The position numbers were made by a program, and so were the translations under genes. The notes beneath the pieces were generated by a model, which was not told where the DNA came from, did no database searches, and saw only the letters and a list, made by a program, of their open reading frames with translations. Shown in pieces: positions 41,609-48,420 of a stretch of 64,000 bases of DNA; within the stretch, counting starts at the first letter, position 1, and the number at the start of each line of letters is the position of its first letter. Origin of the DNA: an uncultured Chlamydiae bacterium (lineage in GTDB: Bacteria; Chlamydiota; Chlamydiia; Chlamydiales; SM23-39); the NCBI GenBank assembly GCA_903893545.1, contig CAITMJ010000009.1, forward strand, positions 235,045 to 299,044. The letters are read 5' to 3'.

Positions 41609-42045
41609 TCCGCAAGTATGGCCTTTATGCAACGTGGGTGATCGCAATGTTAGCGACCTTCGGCAGTCTTTATTTGAATGAAGTACAATCCTTCCCCCTT
41701 TGCCGCCTTTGCTGGTATCAAAAAATCTGTATGTACCCATTATCGATCATCACCGGCCTTGCAGCCTGGAGAGGTTATTTGGGGATCGCCACCTATTTAC
41801 TTCCGCAAACTCTGATCGGCTTTGTATTAGCCCTCTTCCAAATCGTCCTTCAATCTTTCTCCATCCGCGGATTTGTCCCAATTCAAATTTGCATTCCAGG
41901 GCCTGACTGTGCAGAAACAATCGCCTTTGGCATTCAGCCGCTCGCCTTGCCTGCCCTTTCTATTGCCGCATTTTTTTGCATCAATGTTTTACTTTTTTCC
42001 ATTCACTATACAACCAAGAAGGAGTTTTCCAATGAACAACGATAG
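41605..42045 (+). CDS. dsbB: Disulfide bond formation protein DsbB
   Basis: It encodes 146 aa with four membrane helices. The two periplasmic Cys pairs are C33-x2-C36 (LCRLCWYQK, the quinone-proximal pair) and C96/C102 (QICIPGPDCAE). DsbB reoxidises DsbA and passes electrons to quinone. Chlamydial envelopes depend on disulfide cross-linking, so this is a key enzyme. It overlaps the small upstream membrane gene by four bases, and the desaturase gene downstream by 14 bases, forming one transcription unit. Confidence 0.93.
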   Translation: MIRKYGLYATWVIAMLATFGSLYLNEVQSFPLCRLCWYQKICMYPLSIITGLAAWRGYLGIATYLLPQTLIGFVLALFQIVLQSFSIRGFVPIQICIPGPDCAETIAFGIQPLALPALSIAAFFCINVLLFSIHYTTKKEFSNEQR

Positions 42046-43138
42046 GATTCAGTGGGGAAATATTCTCTTTATCGGGGGATATCATCTCTTTCTACTCATC
42101 GCATTGCCCATTTACTTCTACCTCCATGCTCCAGCTGGAGCTCTGGTCGGCATTTCCATCGCCCTTGTCTTCATCTCTGGCATTGCGGTCACAGCCGGCT
42201 ACCACCGCCTCTACTCCCACTTAACCTACAAGGCGAGCCCTGTTGTCGAAGCTGTCCTCGTTTTCTTTGGAAGCGTAGCGACCCAAGGAAGCGCCCTTCA
42301 GTGGTGCCATGACCACCGCCTTCACCACGCCTTTATCGATACAGATAAAGACCCCTATTCGATCAAAAAAGGATTTTGGCACGCCCACATCTTTTGGATG
42401 TTTCATAAGACACGAGAGATCGACCCAAAAGTCGTCTCCGACCTCATGCGCAGCCCGCTTCTTGTCTTTCAACACAAATACTACGCTCTTTGCATGATCG
42501 TATCGAACGTCATCGTTTTCATGGCCGTCGGTTGGTTTGTAAACGACTACTGGGGCGCCTTCTTATTTGCTTGGTGGTTCCGCCTGTTTGCCCTTCACCA
42601 CACAACCTGGTTCATCAACTCTTTGGCCCACACATGGGGATCTCACCATTATAGCGAAGAGCACTCTGCCGTGGACAATTACTTCATTTCGCTCTTGACC
42701 TATGGCGAAGGCTACCACAACTACCACCATACATTTGCACAAGACTACCGCAATGGAATTCGCTGGTATCACTTCGACCCTACCAAGTGGCTCATCTGGT
42801 CTTTGAGCAAACTCGGTCTTGCTAGAGACTTAAAAACAGTCAACGATTTCCGAATCGCCAAGCAACTCATCTCTCAACACAAAGAGACGCTGAGTGAAAA
42901 GTTAAAAAAATCCTTTCACCTCGATCTAGAAGCCACTGTCGTGGCCAAAGCCGACAAGCTGCTCGAAAGGCTAGCCACTCTGCAAGCGATCTACGACAAA
43001 TATAAAACTGTTCCTCGAGATCAGATCCGCCAAGCAAAAAAAGAATGGAAAGAAGATTGGAAACAATGGAAGCGACTTATTCGCTCCACTCGACAAACTC
43101 TCCAAAGAAGTGGCGTTTATAGGCATTCTGAGGTATAA
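42032..43138 (+). CDS. Membrane fatty acid desaturase (delta-9 acyl-CoA desaturase type)
   Basis: It encodes 368 aa. Three histidine boxes bind the di-iron centre: HRLYSH (58-63), HDHRLHH (93-99) and HNYHH (about 230), each with the expected spacing, embedded among four to five hydrophobic segments. It introduces a double bond into saturated acyl-CoA, modulating membrane fluidity. Residues about 275-368 form a charged, coiled-coil-like C-terminal extension not needed for catalysis. GGAG lies 8 bases before ATG 42032, inside the dsbB end; the frame from 41873 is rejected. Confidence 0.93.
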   Translation: MNNDRIQWGNILFIGGYHLFLLIALPIYFYLHAPAGALVGISIALVFISGIAVTAGYHRLYSHLTYKASPVVEAVLVFFGSVATQGSALQWCHDHRLHHAFIDTDKDPYSIKKGFWHAHIFWMFHKTREIDPKVVSDLMRSPLLVFQHKYYALCMIVSNVIVFMAVGWFVNDYWGAFLFAWWFRLFALHHTTWFINSLAHTWGSHHYSEEHSAVDNYFISLLTYGEGYHNYHHTFAQDYRNGIRWYHFDPTKWLIWSLSKLGLARDLKTVNDFRIAKQLISQHKETLSEKLKKSFHLDLEATVVAKADKLLERLATLQAIYDKYKTVPRDQIRQAKKEWKEDWKQWKRLIRSTRQTLQRSGVYRHSEV

Positions 43139-43163
43139 GTTCTACCGAATTAGGGAATTTTGA

Positions 43164-44660
43164 ATGCAAGAATTGGGAAACAAATCTTTCCTACGAAAAT
43201 GGCAAGCGCGACTCTGGCCCATTGAATCGTTTGAATTAAAAAAAGTTCTCCCACTTCTTTTCATGAAATTCTTTATCTCGTTTACCTACGGGGTATTGAC
43301 GACCATGAAGGACGCCTTTGTCGTAACCGCCAAAGGATCAGGGGCCGAGGTCATCCCTATCCTCAAAGGTTGGATCGTCCTTCCGATTGCCCTAGGAGCT
43401 GCCCTTCTCTACTCAAAACTCTCCAATATCTTCAGCCGCTCAAAGCTGTTTTATGGCATTATCCTCTTCTTCATGGCCTTTATCTTCCTCTATGGCTTTG
43501 TCCTCTACCCCAACCTCGACACCCTCTCCCCTCACGAATCGGCTGACTGGCTTCTTTCAAAAATAGGCCCGGAAAACAAGCATTGGGTCTCGATTTATAG
43601 AAACTGGATCCCCTCCCTCTTCTTTGTCACCGCCGAGCTCTGGGGCCAGATCGTGATTTTTCTCCTGTTTTGGGGCTTTGTCAACCATATCTGCAACTTC
43701 AACGAAGCCAAACGGTGCTATACCCTCTTCGTGGCAGGGGGCGACATGGCCCAGATCTTCACAGGGCCTCTTGTCATCTATTTTACCCACAAATACGTCC
43801 AAGCCAACTTTGCAATGGCCCTGCAAAACCTCGTTCTCTGCGTTCTTTTCTTCGGTGCGATGATCCTCTTCCTCCATTGGTGGATCACGAGCCGCGTATT
43901 GAAAGACGAGCGCCTCTATAAGCCCGAACAACGAGAAGTTCAGCTCGATCAAAAAACAAAATTATCCCTACTCGACAGCTTAAAATTCATCGCCAGGTCC
44001 CCCTATCTTCGCTGGATCGCAATCATGGTTGTCGCCTATGGCCTTACCATCAACCTCACCGAAGTGACCTGGAAAGCCAACCTCCAGCTCGCCTACCCTG
44101 AAATCGGCCCCTATCAAGCCTTCATGGCCTCTGTGAGCTCTTGCGTTGGCGTCTGCTCCCTCTTTATCTCCCTTTTCCTCAGCGGCTTTATCATCCGACG
44201 CCTCGGCTGGCATTTTTCTGCGCAGCTCCCCCCGATCGTGATCGGCATCACAAGCCTTGGGTTTTTGATCCTGTTTCTCAATCAAAGCTGGATTGCGCCT
44301 CTTACAGGCGTCTTCGGTCTAACACCTCTTATGCTTGTCGTCGCCTTTGGCGCCTTCCAAAACGTCTCGACCAAAGTCATGAAATACGCCTTCTTCGACG
44401 CCACAAAAGAAATGTCGTTTATCCCGCTCGATCAAGAATCAAAAGTGAAGGGCAAAGCGGCCATCGACGTCATTGGATCTCGCCTTGGAAAATCGGGCGC
44501 CGCATGGATCCAAATCGTTCTTATTCAAATCGCCGGCACAGGTTCTGTTCTCTCGATCACGAACTACCTTCTGCCGCTCATTCTCTGTACGGTTCTTTTC
44601 TGGATATTCTCCGTCCGTTCGCTCAATAAGCAATTCAATAAGCAAAGCGTCGTCCTATAA
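43164..44660 (+). CDS. npt1: ATP/ADP translocase (Npt1-like NTT family)
   Basis: It encodes 498 aa with 11-12 hydrophobic segments. NTT marks are the N-terminal ELKKVLPLLFMKFFISFTYG, TMKDAFVVTAKGSGAEVIP, ELWGQIVIFLLFWGFVNH, and the late ATKEMSFIPLDQESKVKGKA with GSRLGKSGAA. This carrier swaps host ATP for bacterial ADP, the classic energy-parasite transporter. It is the well-conserved paralogue of the diverged NTT-like gene at 1.6 kb. A GAATTTTG spacer precedes the ATG. Confidence 0.93.
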   Translation: MQELGNKSFLRKWQARLWPIESFELKKVLPLLFMKFFISFTYGVLTTMKDAFVVTAKGSGAEVIPILKGWIVLPIALGAALLYSKLSNIFSRSKLFYGIILFFMAFIFLYGFVLYPNLDTLSPHESADWLLSKIGPENKHWVSIYRNWIPSLFFVTAELWGQIVIFLLFWGFVNHICNFNEAKRCYTLFVAGGDMAQIFTGPLVIYFTHKYVQANFAMALQNLVLCVLFFGAMILFLHWWITSRVLKDERLYKPEQREVQLDQKTKLSLLDSLKFIARSPYLRWIAIMVVAYGLTINLTEVTWKANLQLAYPEIGPYQAFMASVSSCVGVCSLFISLFLSGFIIRRLGWHFSAQLPPIVIGITSLGFLILFLNQSWIAPLTGVFGLTPLMLVVAFGAFQNVSTKVMKYAFFDATKEMSFIPLDQESKVKGKAAIDVIGSRLGKSGAAWIQIVLIQIAGTGSVLSITNYLLPLILCTVLFWIFSVRSLNKQFNKQSVVL

Positions 44661-44688
44661 TTATACACAGTCGTATTGAAAAATCGGC

Positions 44689-44710
44689 TTTTGCCAAAGC
44701 TGGCGCAAAA
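44689..44710. terminator. Small hairpin between convergent npt1 and protease-candidate genes
   Basis: TTTTGC (44689-44694) pairs with GCAAAA (44705-44710), with an extra C-G pair and one bulge inside. It sits between two convergent genes, and A- or T-rich sequence flanks it on both sides, so it may end transcription from either direction. The stem is short and the loop about 9 bases. Confidence 0.3.
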
Positions 44711-44719
44711 AAGATCCCC

Positions 44720-45550
44720 CTATTTTTGGAAAGACAAGTTCAGATAAACATTTAATGCTTCAAACAGCCAATTGCATATGCTCGATTTGCTTCTACAGGT
44801 AATTTGAGAACCGGGGTTTGCCTCCTCCATAGCAACTTCAATAAGCATTGCCTGGTGTTTAAGAGCCTCTTTTCTAGCCTCCATAGGGTATTGTAGAGTC
44901 ATTAGGGAATAAGGCAGCTTCCGAATAGCATGAACATCCTCTGCAAAGAGGGTGGCATCACTCCTCGCTATTATTTTATCCATCAACTCTCGATCCTGGT
45001 GAAATGCAACACAGTCGGTAATGGCAAACGCGTTGCAAGTGACCTCCCCTTCCTGTTGTCTCAGCACCTTGCTTCCAAATATCTGAACAGTGGTTGCCAA
45101 TGTCTCTCTTAAGGTTTCTGCAAAAGAGATGTGATACCCTAGGCTATCGTTGATGGTGATCTGGAGTATGCCCCTCTTTTTTCTAGCAAAGAGGGAAATG
45201 GCGTGCTTTGATGAATCCCTCCCCTCGGTGACAAAGGCAAGCCTTTCTCCCTCTTTGAGGCCCAGACATTGCTTTTTGATTTCGGCAAGCGATTCTGTAA
45301 CGATAGCGTTGACGCGAAGGATCTGTAAAACCGCTTGAATGCCTTCAAAAGTAATGGTGTACGTCTTCCCTAGCACTGTGCTCCAGCCACTACCGCTAAC
45401 AATGCCGCGAAGACCGAAATACTCATTTAAATGAGGGTAAGTGGTTAAAATTGAACTCATCAATTTATAATAGGGAGATTCCCCTTCATTGAAACTTAAG
45501 CCTTCTATTCCTAAGCGCTTCAACGATGAAATTGTTGTACATTGACTCAT
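44720..45550 (-). CDS. Candidate CE-clan cysteine protease/acetyltransferase effector (Ulp1/YopJ-like site)
   Basis: It encodes 276 aa, no signal peptide or membrane segment. The frame has the CE-clan order of residues with fitting spacing: H116 (SKHAISLF), D135 (with N134, in INDSLGYH) 19 residues later, Gln165/Gln166 and C172 in VLRQQEGEVTCNAFAIT, where the Gln sits six residues before the Cys exactly as in Ulp1 and YopJ. The surrounding hydrophobic pattern (strand-His, strand-Asp, helix, Gln-Cys) agrees. This clan includes deSUMOylases, chlamydial deubiquitinases and YopJ acetyltransferases; the activity here is unproven. ATG 45550 follows GAGAAG; the longest frame starts TTG 45562. A TrpR-like box lies 70 bases upstream. 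Confidence 0.6.
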   Translation of the reverse strand: MSQCTTISSLKRLGIEGLSFNEGESPYYKLMSSILTTYPHLNEYFGLRGIVSGSGWSTVLGKTYTITFEGIQAVLQILRVNAIVTESLAEIKKQCLGLKEGERLAFVTEGRDSSKHAISLFARKKRGILQITINDSLGYHISFAETLRETLATTVQIFGSKVLRQQEGEVTCNAFAITDCVAFHQDRELMDKIIARSDATLFAEDVHAIRKLPYSLMTLQYPMEARKEALKHQAMLIEVAMEEANPGSQITCRSKSSICNWLFEALNVYLNLSFQK

Positions 45551-45619
45551 GTTGCTTCTCAAATTAAAAATTTAAAAAATCGTGACAATCAGTCGCTAAA
45601 CCTCGATTTTTGTATGCTT

Positions 45620-45645
45620 GTAATGTTACACCATTACATCATTAC
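45620..45645 (-). promoter_or_regulatory. TrpR-box-like palindrome upstream of the protease candidate
   Basis: On the minus strand it reads GTAATGATGTAATGGTGTAA then CATTAC: three tandem octamers beginning GTAA, with GTAATG/CATTAC arms (45620-45625, 45632-45637). Eighteen bases (45620-45637) match the trpR-upstream box (46026-46043) at 14 positions, with a shared eight-base core ACCATTAC on the plus strand. It lies about 70 bases upstream of the gene at 44720-45550 and downstream of trpR. Confidence 0.55.
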
Positions 45646-45721
45646 TGTCGAGTCGATTTATTAAGATTTTATAATTCACTCGTATTAAGTGACTTGAGAA
45701 ACGTCGAAGGGGTGTGACAAT

Positions 45722-46009
45722 TTAAAGGAGCTTTTCAAGAATCTTTTTCAGAGCAGGATCGATGATCTTGAGGGCATTGGACCCTCGCGTAATTTGCGAA
45801 ATGCTGACTCCGAAGTCGTTGACAATTTCCCGCTGGGTTAACTTTCCCTCTTGCAAGGCTTTTACAATAAGGAAACGCTTTCCGATCGTCTCTTTTTCTT
45901 CGATGGTCAAAAACAAATCGAAGAACATTTTAAATTCTTCAGGAGATTTGATTTTGGAACATAAGATTAAAAATCCCCACCACCCATCTTTATCTTGCTT
46001 CTGACCCAT
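45722..46009 (-). CDS. trpR: Trp repressor (TrpR family)
   Basis: It encodes 95 aa. The helix-turn-helix LTQREIVNDFGVSISQITRGSNALK corresponds to the E. coli TrpR reading heads [25 protein letters not shown], and the N-terminal helical part (EEFKMFFDLFLTIEEKETIGKR) matches the dimer core that binds L-tryptophan. The Tyr/Arg contacts around the ligand site look conserved. With tryptophan bound it represses target promoters. No trp biosynthesis gene lies in the window, so its targets here are unclear apart from the two similar boxes. AGAGG lies 6 bases before the ATG. Length is close to the family's 90-108 residues. Confidence 0.92.
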   Translation of the reverse strand: MGQKQDKDGWWGFLILCSKIKSPEEFKMFFDLFLTIEEKETIGKRFLIVKALQEGKLTQREIVNDFGVSISQITRGSNALKIIDPALKKILEKLL

Positions 46010-46025
46010 GATATACCTCTTTTTG

Positions 46026-46043
46026 ATGATGGTATACCATTAC
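46026..46043 (-). promoter_or_regulatory. Probable trpR autoregulatory operator
   Basis: ATGGTATACCAT (46029-46040) is a perfect 12-bp palindrome within a longer GTAATGGTATACCATCAT box (minus strand), 20 bases before the trpR ATG and so positioned to block its promoter or initiation. The ACCATTAC half is shared with the box upstream of the protease candidate. TrpR is known to repress its own gene in E. coli and chlamydiae. Confidence 0.62.
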
Positions 46044-46091
46044 AAAATATAGTTCTTTGATTTTTCTCGTCGGATGAGGGAGTGTCTCAGG

Positions 46092-47069
46092 TTAGAACTC
46101 TTGGACCCAGTCGACAAGAAGCGAGTCGAGCCAGTGAAATCCCTTTTCGCTGCCAGGGCTACCTAAATAGCCCATATGCCCTCCTTTCTTTGTTTTGAAA
46201 ACGGAGACATTGGACGGAAGCGTATAACGATCTAAACTAGAAGGAGAGATGATCGGATCATCTTCTGCCAAAAGAATCCGGCACGGAATCTGAATGTCTT
46301 CAACGACATGCGCCGCGCTGCATTTATTGTAGTAATCCATCGCATCCTTAAACCCACATAGGGGCGCCGTATAGATCTGATCAAATTCATAGAGCTTTAA
46401 GGTTTTAGGCAATTTAACTTTCGGTAAATCTCTGAACTTTCTATGTCGATAATGGACATCGGATCGCAGCAATTTATAAAAATACCGCTCATAAAAGCCG
46501 TTGGCCTCATCGCCAATCATTTGCACGCTCGAATAGAGATCGACCGGAGGACTGACTGCAATGACCCCTTTTAGGTACTGGTGCCCAATGACGTTCATCT
46601 CCCCTACCAGCTTGAGTACGATATTGCCGCCAAGAGAAAACCCAATGAGCACGATCGGCGACTCAGGATGCTCTTTCTTGAGCACTTGAAGCACCTCAAA
46701 CAAATCCTCGCTTCGACCGCTGTGGTAAATGTGCTTTGCAAGCCCTTTTCCCGCTCCGCATCCGCGCATATTGTATCGAACACACCGTATCTTCTTAGGA
46801 GCCAATCTTTTAACCATTCGTATTAGATTTGGAGAGCGCTGTGAACCGCAAAGACCATGAACCAGCACCACCGTTAAATCGGTCGGCTTCCATCCACTTG
46901 GCGTTGTCACTGCGACTGCAAGCTTATCGCCATCAGGCAGTTGTACTACTTTTCGATCGAAAGATGGCTCGAATAAAAAGTTCAGTACAGAACTAATAAT
47001 CGTCTGATGATGCGGATCTGAAAAAATAGAAAATGGCTCAAAGGGCAATTCTTGGCTCATAAATCCCAT
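46092..47069 (-). CDS. Alpha/beta-hydrolase, YheT/UPF0017 family
   Basis: It encodes 325 aa. The alpha/beta-hydrolase triad is visible: nucleophile Ser in IGFSLGGNIVLK, Asp in AEDDPIIS and His in KGGHMGYL, with the oxyanion strand VLVHGLCGS. The family (YheT, plant and yeast EEB1-like members) includes acyl ester hydrolases and ethanol acyltransferases; the substrate is unknown. ATG 47069 is the longest; ATG 47060 is equally possible. It lies 80 bases upstream of trpR on the same strand. Confidence 0.88.
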   Translation of the reverse strand: MGFMSQELPFEPFSIFSDPHHQTIISSVLNFLFEPSFDRKVVQLPDGDKLAVAVTTPSGWKPTDLTVVLVHGLCGSQRSPNLIRMVKRLAPKKIRCVRYNMRGCGAGKGLAKHIYHSGRSEDLFEVLQVLKKEHPESPIVLIGFSLGGNIVLKLVGEMNVIGHQYLKGVIAVSPPVDLYSSVQMIGDEANGFYERYFYKLLRSDVHYRHRKFRDLPKVKLPKTLKLYEFDQIYTAPLCGFKDAMDYYNKCSAAHVVEDIQIPCRILLAEDDPIISPSSLDRYTLPSNVSVFKTKKGGHMGYLGSPGSEKGFHWLDSLLVDWVQEF

Positions 47070-47123
47070 TCGACTTGATAATCTTATAGTTACAAATAAT
47101 TATATTTTATTTCAAATAAATAA

Positions 47124-47642
47124 TTATTTGTTAAAAAATGGAAAACCTTTAGTTATTGGAATATCATAGAACAGAACCAGAGACTCTTCCCCTGGATTTC
47201 GACGACCGAGACTCGCATTCGACAGATGGTAGAAATGGACGCCTAGACGGCGAAAATCAGTAAACTGCCAACCCAGCTCAACCCCCGATCGAAATTCGAT
47301 CGGATAGCCAAGGTTCTTCCCTTCGGCCTGCCAGTAATAGCCTGCGGCAAACCCCGGAGAGATCAGTAGGTGGTCAAAAAAAAGAAGATCGAAATCAATG
47401 CCTAAGTAAAGATAGCCAGACCCGCCTGCATTGGCCATGACCCCGACAAGCGGGCGGAATTCAAGAACCTGAAATGGCGATGTTAAGCATTTTAGATGAA
47501 ATTTATATTCGAGATCCAATTCAAACGTGCGATGTTTTTCTCGGTAAAAATCAAACGCGCCAAGCGCCGTTGTAAAAAGATCTGGCAAGTGCGCAGACAA
47601 CACAAAAAATGGGCAAAGCAGAAGCAGAAGATTTTTTTTCAA
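47124..47642 (-). CDS. PagL-like lipid A 3-O-deacylase (acyloxyacyl hydrolase family)
   Basis: It encodes 172 aa with a signal peptide (MKKNLLLLLCPFFVLSA) and beta-strand-rich mature protein. The PagL-type catalytic triad is in place: H139 and S141 in FYHLSNAS, and E153 in NPGEES, 14 residues after the His as in Pseudomonas PagL. PagL cleaves the ester-linked acyl chain at position 3 of lipid A in the outer membrane, altering host recognition. The first codon is TTG 47642 with GAG about 6 bases upstream; no ATG is available. Confidence 0.8.
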   Translation of the reverse strand: MKKNLLLLLCPFFVLSAHLPDLFTTALGAFDFYREKHRTFELDLEYKFHLKCLTSPFQVLEFRPLVGVMANAGGSGYLYLGIDFDLLFFDHLLISPGFAAGYYWQAEGKNLGYPIEFRSGVELGWQFTDFRRLGVHFYHLSNASLGRRNPGEESLVLFYDIPITKGFPFFNK

Positions 47643-47748
47643 GGCAGGCTCTTTTTGTCCTTATATATCCATTTCTCAAGATTCAATCAAAAAAATTCCG
47701 AGAAAATCCACTCTCTGATAAGGTTTCTGCCTTCAACCTGGAGATCTA

Positions 47749-48096
47749 ATGATTCACTTAGACACTATTGCGCCAGAAACACCACCTCATCACACCCAAA
47801 AAAGTCAGCCCCGTCCCAACCGCGTTATGAAGATCGCACTTGCAGTGTTTGCCAATCTTTTGGCCTTTGCTTTCTTGCCTTGGCAGGCAGCCTCTCTTTT
47901 TTCTCTTGCCACATTGACCTTTTTTCTTTGGCCCCGATCGCAATCTAAAGAGACTATCATCCCCTCTCTAGTGAATAAAAGACCTCTTCTCTACCAACAA
48001 GAGCCAAGCGATGTCTTTAACAATCTTTGCCGATCTACAGTAGTGCTTAGAGATAAAAGAGGTTCTAAAATTCCTGTCAGAGCCTTCTCTCAATGA
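47749..48096 (+). CDS. Membrane-anchored hypothetical protein
   Basis: Not recognised. It encodes 115 aa: a polar N-terminus of about 25 residues, one or two adjacent hydrophobic helices (about 27-61) and a polar C-terminal half. GGAG lies 6 bases before the ATG. The stop overlaps the next gene's ATG as ATGA, so the two are coupled. It may recruit the zinc protein encoded downstream to the membrane. Confidence 0.68.
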   Translation: MIHLDTIAPETPPHHTQKSQPRPNRVMKIALAVFANLLAFAFLPWQAASLFSLATLTFFLWPRSQSKETIIPSLVNKRPLLYQQEPSDVFNNLCRSTVVLRDKRGSKIPVRAFSQ

Positions 48097-48374
48097 ACTG
48101 CTGGAAATGCCATAAGCTGATTAGCGAGCAACCGATCAAGTTGAGTTTTCGAGCAGAGTGCCAACACTGCGGCATCGATCTACACACCTGCGCAGGTTGC
48201 CGCTATTATGCTCTAGGTAAACCCAACGATTGCCTTGTGCCTGGAACCGATTTTATCCGAGATCGACAAGCTAGAAACTTCTGCGAAGAATTTGCCCCTC
48301 AAACCTCTTCCCCAAAAGAGGCGAAGCCAAAGAAAGGATTTGATTCGTTATTTAAGGATTCTCCAGAAAAATAA
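48093..48374 (+). CDS. Small zinc-ribbon protein with multiple CxxC motifs
   Basis: It encodes 93 aa. Three CxxC pairs (NCWKCHK at about 3-6, CQHCG at about 23-26, CAGCRYY at about 33-36), then C47 and C64, suggest one or two zinc-ribbon modules of the rubredoxin or treble-clef type. The Lys/Glu-rich tail is disordered. No enzymatic role is evident; such proteins scaffold nucleic-acid or protein contacts. It is coupled to the upstream membrane gene by ATGA. Confidence 0.75.
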   Translation: MNCWKCHKLISEQPIKLSFRAECQHCGIDLHTCAGCRYYALGKPNDCLVPGTDFIRDRQARNFCEEFAPQTSSPKEAKPKKGFDSLFKDSPEK

Positions 48375-48420
48375 TTTTGCGAAAAACCACAATATTTCAT
48401 ACGCTCAAAATCGGTACTCT

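Noticed and set aside
45350..45361. GTAATGGTGTA string inside the protease-candidate gene resembling the TrpR box
   Set aside because: It matches only one half of the box, lies within coding sequence and lacks the palindromic partner, so it is probably coincidental.
47496..47948. Plus-strand 150-aa frame spanning the PagL-like start and the membrane gene
   Set aside because: It covers the leader of the opposite gene and another frame of the 115-aa gene, which has a good ribosome-binding site; its own composition is poor.
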